Shown piece after piece: positions 9,042-15,986 of a DNA stretch of 64,000 nucleotides. Made by a program: the position numbers and the translations under genes. The notes below the pieces were generated by a model, which did no database searches, had not been told where the DNA came from, and worked only from the letters and a program-made list of their open reading frames with translations. The stretch's first letter is position 1. Every line of letters starts with the position of its first letter. Source of the DNA: Microbacterium maritypicum (lineage in GTDB: Bacteria > Actinomycetota > Actinomycetes > Actinomycetales > Microbacteriaceae). The stretch lies in NCBI RefSeq assembly GCF_008868125.1, contig NZ_WAAQ01000003.1, positions 1-64,000 on the forward strand, read 5' to 3'.

Positions 9042-11961
9042 GGAGAGCTTAGAAACGCTCATCGTCGCGCAGATGACTGAGGGGAGCTGGGCTGAGGGTT
9101 CACCTGGCGATTATGTAGCTTCTTATGCACTCGATCTCGGTCATTTCACCGCGTTCATCGAGTCGACCCAGCCCGATCTCGCAGAGCCACTCGGGCTAAC
9201 TATGGAAACTTCAACTCGTCACAAGTTTCTCGCGCGACTTCAGGGAGAGATCACGAGGCGTGGGGTCGTTCATGTGTTACGCAATGGCGTCGACCATCAC
9301 GGCCTCCACATCGACCTGTACTACCCCTCGCCTGTGGGTGGGAACGCGAAAGCGGCTGATCTGTTCCGCGCGAACCGGTTCGTGATTACGAGGCAGGTAC
9401 ATCACAGCGTCAGCAACTCGGGCGACGCCGTCGACCTTGTCGCGTTCATCAACGGCCTGCCAGTCTTCACGTTCGAACTGAAGAACAACATAACGAACCA
9501 AACCGTCGAAGACGCGGTTCAGCAGTACCAGCGCGACCGAGACCCGCGCGAGCCGCTGTTCGCGTTCGGTCGGACGATCGCGCACTTCGCACTCGACGAT
9601 CAGCGTGCGCGGTTCTGCACCGAGCTCAAGGGCGCTTCGTCGTGGTTCCTACCCTTCGATCAGGGATTCAACGATGGTGCAGGCAACCCGCCGAACCCTG
9701 ATGGGGTCATGACGGACTACCTGTGGCGGCGGGTGCTCGCGCCGTCGAGCTTGGCGGGAATCATCGAGAACTACGCGCAGGTCGTGATCGAGAAGAGCCC
9801 GAAGACTGGCAAGAAGGTGTCAAAAGCGATCTTCCCTCGTTACCACCAACTCGAAGTGGTGCGCCGTCTCCTTGCTGACGTCGAGGTGAACGGGGCTGGC
9901 CGTCGCTATCTCATCCAGCACTCGGCGGGCAGTGGCAAGTCGAACTCGATCGCGTGGTTGACCCACCAGCTCACCGAAGCCACACATCAGGGCCGCATCG
10001 CGTTCGACTCGATCATCGTCGTGACGGACCGCATCATCCTCGACAACCAGCTCACGCAGACCATCAAGTCGTTCTTGCAGGTGGGGTCGACCCTCGTGCA
10101 CGCCGACCGGTCTGGAGATCTGCGGCGGGCGATCACAGCGGGCAAGAAGATCATCGTCACCACGGTGCAGAAGTTCCCGTACATTCTGGACGACATCGGA
10201 GCCGACCACCGCGACCGTACCTTCGCGATCGTGATCGACGAGGCGCACTCGTCCCAAGGGTCCAAGACCTCAGCGGCGGTCTCGCGGGCACTCGCCGGCG
10301 TAGAAGCCGAAGATGACGACACCGTCGAGGACCGGATCAACCGGATCATCGAGGGCAAGAAGTTGCTGACGAACGCGAGCTACTTCGCGTTCACCGCGAC
10401 GCCGAAGAACAAGACCCTCGAGATGTTCGGTGAGCCGGTTCCCAACGCTGAGGGCGGCACCGGGTTCCGGCCGTTCCATTCGTACACGATGAAGCAGGCG
10501 ATCCAGGAGGGCTTCATCGTCGACGTGCTCTCCAACTTCACGCCCGTGGGCAGTTACTACAAGCTCATGAAGACCGTCGAGGACGATCCCGAGTTCGACG
10601 CGAAGCGCGCCTCGAAGAAGCTTCGTGCGTACGTCGAGGGAAACGAGCACGCGATCGGGCAGAAGGCCGCCATCATGGTCGATCACTTCCTCGCGCAGGT
10701 GGTCGCGAAGCGTAAAGTCGGTGGTCAGGCGCGGGCGATGGTCGTGACCTCGTCGATCGCACGATGCATCGAGTACTTCCACGCGATCCGTGATGCACTC
10801 GCCGCGCGGAAGAGCCCGTATAAGGTGATCGTCGCGTTCTCCGGTGAGCACGAGTACAAGGGCATGAAGGTCACGGAGGCGAGCTTGAACGGCTTCCCCT
10901 CCAACGCGATCGCGGAACAGGTGAAGACCGAACCGCATCGGATCCTCATCGTCGCGAACAAGTTCCAGACTGGCTACGACGAGCCGCTCCTCCACACGAT
11001 GTACGTCGACAAGACTCTCTCAGGGGTGCTGGCCGTGCAGACGTTGTCTCGACTCAACCGGGCGCACCCGTCCAAGCACGACACGTTTGTGCTCGACTTC
11101 GCCAACGATGCCGAGGACATTCAGCGCGCGTTCGAACCGTACTATCGCACCACGGTGCTGGCGGAGGAGACTGACGCCAACAAGCTGCACGACCTGGTGA
11201 ACGACCTCGATACCTTTGGCATCTATACCCTCGAGCAGGTCGATGAGTTCGTCGCCCGATACCTGGCGGGGGAGAGCCGCGACCGGCTCGACCCGTTACT
11301 TGATGTCAGCGTGGCCGAGTACATCGAGCTCGTTGACGAAGACGATCAGGTGATGTTCAAGGGCAATGCAAAGGCGTTTCTGCGCACCTACAACTTCCTC
11401 TCCACGGTCCTGCCCTATGGGAGCAGCGAGTGGGAGAAACGTTCGATCTTCCTTGATCACTTGGTGCCGAAGCTTCCTGCCCCCAAGGAGGAAGACCTCT
11501 CGGCCGGCATCCTGGAGAACATCGATCTGGAGTCGTATCGGGCTGAGAAACTCAACGCGATGAAAATCGTGCTCGACGACGAGGACGGCACGCTCGACCC
11601 AGTCCCGGCCGCGGGCGGAGGCCATCGCGCCGATCCTGAACTCGAGAGGCTCTCGACGATCGTCAGGAGTTTCAATGACCACTTCGGCAACATCGAGTGG
11701 AACGATGCCGACCGTGTCGAGCGGTTTATCACCGAGGAGATCCCGCGTCTCGTCTCTGAGGATGAGGCCTACCGGAACGCACAGGTCAACGACGATCCGG
11801 TGAATGCCCGCGTGGAGAGTGATCGTGCACTTGGTCAGGTGATGCTGCGTCTCATCGCTGATGACACCCAACTCTTCAAGGAGTTCCAGGACAACAGCAG
11901 CTTCAAACAGTGGCTAGCAGAAGCTGTGTTCAGATCCACCTATAGGAAGAGGAGCGATTAG
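9025..11961 (+). CDS. hsdR: Type I restriction endonuclease subunit HsdR
   Basis: HsdR is the DNA-translocating and cleaving subunit of the type I complex. The 978-aa protein has a PD-(D/E)xK nuclease domain (D137, then E151-L-K153 in FELKNN), followed by an SF2 motor with Walker A SAGSGKS near 300-306 and DEAH at 405-408, and a C-terminal domain that binds HsdM. All key residues are present, so the enzyme is probably active. The start at 9025 (MQRLNEESLE) is preferred over 8983 because family members begin here and it gives a short overlap with hsdS. The three genes form a single operon. Confidence 0.95.
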   Translation: MQRLNEESLETLIVAQMTEGSWAEGSPGDYVASYALDLGHFTAFIESTQPDLAEPLGLTMETSTRHKFLARLQGEITRRGVVHVLRNGVDHHGLHIDLYYPSPVGGNAKAADLFRANRFVITRQVHHSVSNSGDAVDLVAFINGLPVFTFELKNNITNQTVEDAVQQYQRDRDPREPLFAFGRTIAHFALDDQRARFCTELKGASSWFLPFDQGFNDGAGNPPNPDGVMTDYLWRRVLAPSSLAGIIENYAQVVIEKSPKTGKKVSKAIFPRYHQLEVVRRLLADVEVNGAGRRYLIQHSAGSGKSNSIAWLTHQLTEATHQGRIAFDSIIVVTDRIILDNQLTQTIKSFLQVGSTLVHADRSGDLRRAITAGKKIIVTTVQKFPYILDDIGADHRDRTFAIVIDEAHSSQGSKTSAAVSRALAGVEAEDDDTVEDRINRIIEGKKLLTNASYFAFTATPKNKTLEMFGEPVPNAEGGTGFRPFHSYTMKQAIQEGFIVDVLSNFTPVGSYYKLMKTVEDDPEFDAKRASKKLRAYVEGNEHAIGQKAAIMVDHFLAQVVAKRKVGGQARAMVVTSSIARCIEYFHAIRDALAARKSPYKVIVAFSGEHEYKGMKVTEASLNGFPSNAIAEQVKTEPHRILIVANKFQTGYDEPLLHTMYVDKTLSGVLAVQTLSRLNRAHPSKHDTFVLDFANDAEDIQRAFEPYYRTTVLAEETDANKLHDLVNDLDTFGIYTLEQVDEFVARYLAGESRDRLDPLLDVSVAEYIELVDEDDQVMFKGNAKAFLRTYNFLSTVLPYGSSEWEKRSIFLDHLVPKLPAPKEEDLSAGILENIDLESYRAEKLNAMKIVLDDEDGTLDPVPAAGGGHRADPELERLSTIVRSFNDHFGNIEWNDADRVERFITEEIPRLVSEDEAYRNAQVNDDPVNARVESDRALGQVMLRLIADDTQLFKEFQDNSSFKQWLAEAVFRSTYRKRSD

Positions 11962-12018
11962 CGGCGCGGCCAATGTCGCACCTCGAACGACCACGCCTGA
12001 ACTAGAGGACCGATCACA

Positions 12019-12732
12019 TTGTCGTCGCCAAACTCAACGCACCTCAATACGCCCGATGAAAGCCGCGCGCCCATCTATCTGTTCGTCGATGAGTCCGGGA
12101 CCTCCGCTTCCGACCCACTCACACTCGTGGGAGTAACTGCATTTCGCGACATCGAACGCGCCGAGTCCGAGATCGCATACGCGTACCAACGTGCTCTAGG
12201 TGACGTCTCGCTGTGGCCGAACGTCGAGAAGCGCCGGACGTTCGCATCTGTGGGGTTCCACTTCACCGAAGACAGCGAGTCGGTAAGGGCGTCGATGCTT
12301 GGCGCGCTCGGTTTGCTCGAGTTTCGAGCATACGTCGCGTACTCGACGAACGACCCCTCGCAGTCGACGAGCGACAAGCTCACCACTATGTACGGCACCC
12401 TGTTGTCTAGTGTGCTTGCCCGATATCGCGACTCTGACATCACACTCGTCTTCGAGGAGAACAGCGAGATGGATCCGCTGTACGGAAAGATCTGGCAGTC
12501 GCTCCTGGAATCCGTTGAAGGGCTTGATTCGGCCCGAGCATACGTCGGCACCAAGGCCGCCCCCTGTCTAGCGGCTACCGACTACGTTCTGGGAGTGACC
12601 CGTGTGTATCTGCGCGGCGCACCTCGCGACTTCGAGGAGAATCGCTATGTGGCCCTCGGTGCCAATCTCGCGTACCTCATAGATTTCGACGACGATGTCC
12701 ACCTTGGTGGCACCCGGCACCCTATCCTGTAG
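12019..12732 (+). CDS. DUF3800 domain protein, putative retron effector
   Basis: The 237-aa protein begins with the DUF3800 signature IYLFVDESGT (Asp24, Glu25), the start of an RNase-H-like fold in which these acidic residues are expected to bind metal. More acidic positions follow (FEENSEMD near 150; ATDYVLG near 190). DUF3800 proteins accompany phage defence genes, and a DUF3800-RT pair is one of the described retron types (type VII, from memory of the classification). The TTG start at 12019 has AGAGGA about 9 bases upstream. It lies 57 bp after hsdR and 72 bp before the reverse transcriptase, on the same strand. The effector role is inferred from this pairing. Confidence 0.78.
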   Translation: MSSPNSTHLNTPDESRAPIYLFVDESGTSASDPLTLVGVTAFRDIERAESEIAYAYQRALGDVSLWPNVEKRRTFASVGFHFTEDSESVRASMLGALGLLEFRAYVAYSTNDPSQSTSDKLTTMYGTLLSSVLARYRDSDITLVFEENSEMDPLYGKIWQSLLESVEGLDSARAYVGTKAAPCLAATDYVLGVTRVYLRGAPRDFEENRYVALGANLAYLIDFDDDVHLGGTRHPIL

Positions 12733-12735
12733 TCA

Positions 12736-12820
12736 GGGTCAGGGGTCCGCAGTTTTGGAGACGAGTCGTCTCCGTAACCATGTGATCTAAGAGAATGAGC
12801 CACTATGGCACCCCTGACCC
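12736..12820 (+). ncRNA. Candidate structured RNA (possible retron msr-msd or leader) before the reverse transcriptase
   Basis: A perfect 11-bp inverted repeat, GGGTCAGGGGT at 12736-12746 and ACCCCTGACCC at 12810-12820, closes an 85-base region. Inside is a hairpin GGAGACG-agt-CGTCTCC (12758-12774) and a small GCCA-cta-TGGC hairpin (12799-12809) that contains the RT start codon. Retron RNAs are closed by paired a1/a2 arms upstream of the RT gene, and this layout resembles that. It is short for a full msr-msd, and I cannot place a priming guanosine with confidence. It could instead be a translational control element, because the right arm covers RT codons 2-6. Confidence 0.4.
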
Positions 12821-13878
12821 GTCAACTTGAGTTCACCTTCCACGAAACAGCCGCATCCCTCGAGTCGGTGCTGGGAAAACCCAGCTCGGCGATAGAGGCT
12901 CTTGCTTCGTCATGCGATGCAGGTACCGCGTATGAAGTCGGCGTACTGTCCATCCGTCGTAAGTTGCGAGTCATCCGGGTGCCAGAACGAGAGCTCGATG
13001 CCGTTCATCGTCGAATCAACATGTTCTTGTTCCCTGTCGATTTGTCAATGAATCCCCATGCGCACGGCTACGTCGCGCGCCGCTCCACTCTTTCGAACGC
13101 CTCACCGCACGTCGGCGCGACGTTTCTTCAGAAGTTCGACGTCAAGGACTTCTTCTCCAGCGTCTCGCGCGAGCAGATTGCGGGAGCCCTGACAAGGATC
13201 GGTTTGGGGCAAGACGCCGCACAACTACTGAGTCGTCTCGTCACTTGCCAAGGTGAGCTTCCTTTGGGGGCCCGGACCAGTCCTCGGATCTCCAACCTTG
13301 TGCTCGCCGATTTCGACGAGTCGATAGGGGCGGTCGCTTCGGACGCGGGATTGACTTATACCCGGTACGCCGATGATCTCACTTTTAGCTCCCAGAGCGC
13401 ATTCGATGTCTCACACGAGGTGAGGACTCAGCTGGAGCTGCGCGGGTTCGAACTCAATCTGGCGAAGTCAAAGAGCTTTCGTTACGGACAGCCCATGTTC
13501 GTCACGGGGCTCTCAATCTCAGACAAGACGCGAGCGCGAGTGCGGAAACGGTTCAAGTCGCGTCTGCGGAAGGAGTTCTACTTCGTCGAGAAGTTTGGGA
13601 TCGAGGGCCACGCTGAAGCCATTGACGAAGACGAGCATCACGCCAGCGCCCGGATCATGGGTCAGTTCCACTACGTACGTGCGATTGAGCCAGACTTTGC
13701 GGCTAAACTGGCGGCCACTTATCCGACCGCGTTTCAGACGTTGATCCCAGAGCGATACGACGACCGGATCGCCCGCGTGCAGCGCAAGCGGGATGAGTTT
13801 CTCACAGACGTTGCTCGACAGCCCGGCCTGCATCTGCCCGTCTACCTGCCAACCACACCCCTCACCGTTGGACGATAG
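12805..13878 (+). CDS. Retron-type reverse transcriptase
   Basis: The 357-aa protein carries the RT catalytic motifs: motif A FDVKDFFSSV (Asp112, Asp115 region) and the YADD box at 188-191. It also has two features seen in retron RTs: an NAxxH motif (NASPH, 98-102, region X) and VTG (233-235, region Y). There is no maturase or endonuclease domain as in group II introns. The C-terminus (~240-357) is basic and would bind the RNA template. Retron RTs make a branched RNA-DNA molecule that acts in phage defence with an effector, here probably DUF3800. The start ATG at 12805 has only a weak GAGA site and lies inside a predicted RNA structure. Confidence 0.88.
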   Translation: MAPLTRQLEFTFHETAASLESVLGKPSSAIEALASSCDAGTAYEVGVLSIRRKLRVIRVPERELDAVHRRINMFLFPVDLSMNPHAHGYVARRSTLSNASPHVGATFLQKFDVKDFFSSVSREQIAGALTRIGLGQDAAQLLSRLVTCQGELPLGARTSPRISNLVLADFDESIGAVASDAGLTYTRYADDLTFSSQSAFDVSHEVRTQLELRGFELNLAKSKSFRYGQPMFVTGLSISDKTRARVRKRFKSRLRKEFYFVEKFGIEGHAEAIDEDEHHASARIMGQFHYVRAIEPDFAAKLAATYPTAFQTLIPERYDDRIARVQRKRDEFLTDVARQPGLHLPVYLPTTPLTVGR

Positions 13879-14011
13879 CAACGTGGCTGCTCTGATCTCC
13901 CGAGACGCTGACGCAACCATGTGACGCGCCTCGACCGGCCGAGTTTTCCCTCCGATGTACCCCGTTCTGCGCGCACGATGGGCCCCGTCTCAGTCGCTCC
14001 CCTAGCAAGAG

Positions 14012-14626
14012 TCAGCCCTCACGCCCACCAAACCGCTCCCCCGAACTAACCTGCTGAGCCACCCGCCGCAGCGCCAGCAACAACGGCTCCACCAGCACCG
14101 ACCCCAGCACCACGTACCGCACGGCAGCTTCCGCAGACTCCCCCGGCACCCCGGCGATCTCCGCATCCGCAATCCGCCGCATGCTCGCGAGGTACTCGGC
14201 CATCACCGCATCCTGCACACTGAACCCGACGCGCTCCAGCCCCTGCAGCGCTCGCGCCACCGCATGCAGCACGGCCGGGTCGCACATCCCTGGCTTCCAC
14301 CCGAGCCCTGCGACCAGGCGCTCAGCCTCCGTCAGATCCAGCGACTCATCCACCGGGGGCGTGATCGCCGCATGCGCTGTTCCGAGCAGGTCGTTCGCAC
14401 TCGCCGGCGGATCATCCAGCGCGCCGAGCACCCGCCGCGTCTCGGCGATGCTCACACCCGCGTCGAGCAGCGCGCGGATCACCCGCAGCCGCTCCACGTG
14501 CTTCTCGCCGTAGGCGGCCTGAGTCGCGGAGCTGCGCTCACCCTCGGGCAGCAGCGCCTCACGCAGGTAGTACTTGATCGTCGGCACCGTCACGCCGGTC
14601 TGCGCGGACAGTTCGGAAATTCTCAT
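14012..14626 (-). CDS. MerR family transcriptional regulator
   Basis: The N-terminus (MRISELSAQTGVTVPTIKYYLREALLP) is a MerR winged-helix DNA-binding domain, followed by the usual dimerisation helix around residues 75-110 and an effector region of about 90 residues without an obvious ligand cysteine pair. ATG at 14626 is preferred because AAGAGG lies at the right distance; a GTG two codons upstream would overlap that site. The gene is divergent from the DUF4188 gene, with only 72 bp and a palindrome between them, so it probably controls both. Confidence 0.88.
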   Translation of the reverse strand: MRISELSAQTGVTVPTIKYYLREALLPEGERSSATQAAYGEKHVERLRVIRALLDAGVSIAETRRVLGALDDPPASANDLLGTAHAAITPPVDESLDLTEAERLVAGLGWKPGMCDPAVLHAVARALQGLERVGFSVQDAVMAEYLASMRRIADAEIAGVPGESAEAAVRYVVLGSVLVEPLLLALRRVAQQVSSGERFGGREG

Positions 14627-14653
14627 GGCCACCTCTTGACTTCGATAGTAGCG

Positions 14654-14681
14654 CTATCCATTATGGATAGTGACGCTATCC
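14654..14681. promoter_or_regulatory. Palindromic operator between the MerR gene and the DUF4188 gene
   Basis: CTATCCA-tta-TGGATAG is a perfect 7-bp inverted repeat (14654-14670), followed by a third half-site GCTATCC (14675-14681). On the plus strand a TTGACT (14636-14641) stands 19 bases before the palindrome centre region, the long spacing that MerR proteins correct. It is therefore a likely MerR binding site controlling the divergent genes. Confidence 0.6.
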
Positions 14682-14698
14682 AATCAAGAGGAGTCCTC

Positions 14699-15208
14699 AT
14701 GTCGAAGGTCATCACGGGCCGCATGACCCACCGCCACGAGGGCGAGCTCGTCGTGTTCCACATCGGGATGCAGATCAACCGCTGGTGGCGCCCCGACCTG
14801 TGGATGCCGGCCTTCTTCGCCATGCCGCGGATGCTGCGCGAACTCTCCATCGACCCCGACTCGGGCATGCTCGGCTACCACCTGCTCTTCGGCGCGGGCG
14901 GCCCCTACGTCGTGCAGTACTGGTCATCCGTCGACAAGCTGTACGCCTACGCGTCCAGCCCGTCGCAGGAGCACCGCCCCGCCTGGACCGCCTTCAACCG
15001 CGCCGCCCGCAAGGCTCCGGGAGCGGTGGGCGTGTGGCATGAGACTTTCCGCGTCGACACCGCCGAGAGTGTCTACGTGTCAACGAAGCCGATGGGGCTG
15101 CCGAAGGCCACGGAGCTCGTCGAGGTCGGACGCCGTCAGGACCGGGCGCAGGCGCGGTTCGCGGAGGGGCGGACGCAGGCGACGCACTCTGAGGCCATGG
15201 AGAGCTAG
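14699..15208 (+). CDS. DUF4188 (monooxygenase-like) family protein, 169 aa
   Basis: The protein (MSKVITGRMTHRHEGELVVFHIGMQINRW, then FFAMPRML and HETFRV) matches DUF4188, a ferredoxin-like alpha/beta-barrel family sometimes annotated as phenylacetaldoxime dehydratase-like or monooxygenase-like; the reaction is not known. No signal peptide is seen. The ATG at 14699 has AAGAGGAG upstream. The gene is divergent from the MerR regulator, a common pairing for small stress-response enzymes. It overlaps the convergent gene at 15205 by four bases. Confidence 0.75.
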   Translation: MSKVITGRMTHRHEGELVVFHIGMQINRWWRPDLWMPAFFAMPRMLRELSIDPDSGMLGYHLLFGAGGPYVVQYWSSVDKLYAYASSPSQEHRPAWTAFNRAARKAPGAVGVWHETFRVDTAESVYVSTKPMGLPKATELVEVGRRQDRAQARFAEGRTQATHSEAMES

Positions 15209-15825
15209 CCGCTTCCTTCCACCCGGTCGTCGCTCACCGAGCGAGCACCAGCTTGCCGCTCAAGGCCGCGCTCGGGTGTCCAACACCACGCTTGCTTCAT
15301 CGGATCCTCGAACGTAATGCACGTCACGGCGTATCGCTGGGCCTTGAGGAGCGGCTCGTAGGCGACGTCCGGACGGGTGACCTGCGGATCCCCCCACGGC
15401 TGCTCCGAACCCGCAGCGTTGCTCATGAGCACGTACGAACCCGGCGGCAACGATGTGAAGGCGATAGCCCCACTCGCGCTCCTCACGTTCGAGTTGCCAC
15501 GCGTCTCGATCCGCACGTCCCGGAAGACCGTGGCACCCTCTCCAGCATTCGTCACAAACACACCGAAGCGCTTGTCCTCGCCCTCGGCCCAGACAACCCA
15601 CCACGCTTGCAGTTGCCGCGCGATACCCGCGTGCTCCCGAGACTGTTCTCGCGCCCGGGTCTCATCGGCAAAACTCTTGGCGTCCCTGCGCGTCTGATCC
15701 GCCGTGGCATTGGCAGCAAGCGCTGATCTCAGGGCAAAGACACTCACCAACGCCGCGGCAACAGCACCGATCGCCCCAAGCCCTTCGAACCAGCTACCAA
15801 AGGGGAGGCCTGCCAAAACTGTCAT
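15205..15825 (-). CDS. Hypothetical single-pass membrane protein, 206 aa
   Basis: I do not recognise the family. After MTVLAGLPFGSWFEGLG there is one hydrophobic segment (residues ~11-33). Then comes a charged, Ala-rich stretch that may form a coiled coil (~35-65), and a beta-rich domain (FGVFVTNAGEGATVFRDVRIETRG) that resembles small Ig-like domains of hypothetical actinobacterial proteins. ATG at 15825 is used because the longer frame, to 15912, would place 29 residues before the membrane segment. It is divergent from the GmrSD-like gene. Confidence 0.6.
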   Translation of the reverse strand: MTVLAGLPFGSWFEGLGAIGAVAAALVSVFALRSALAANATADQTRRDAKSFADETRAREQSREHAGIARQLQAWWVVWAEGEDKRFGVFVTNAGEGATVFRDVRIETRGNSNVRSASGAIAFTSLPPGSYVLMSNAAGSEQPWGDPQVTRPDVAYEPLLKAQRYAVTCITFEDPMKQAWCWTPERGLERQAGARSVSDDRVEGSG

Positions 15826-15986
15826 GTGCCGACCATAAACCAAGCTACGCGACGGCTTTAGAGGGCACCGATATGAAGCAACGTTCCAGTTCTCCCGGAT
15901 GGACAGAGCCACAAGCCGCTGAGAAGATCCCAGCGCTCATAGAATGCAATCGACCACGCCTGATTGGTCCAGCAAGGGAGCACTGG

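Noticed and set aside
12805..13878. The reverse transcriptase as a group II intron or DGR protein
   Set aside because: No maturase or HNH domain, no intron ends, no template/variable repeat or Avd gene nearby; the NAxxH and VTG motifs favour a retron.
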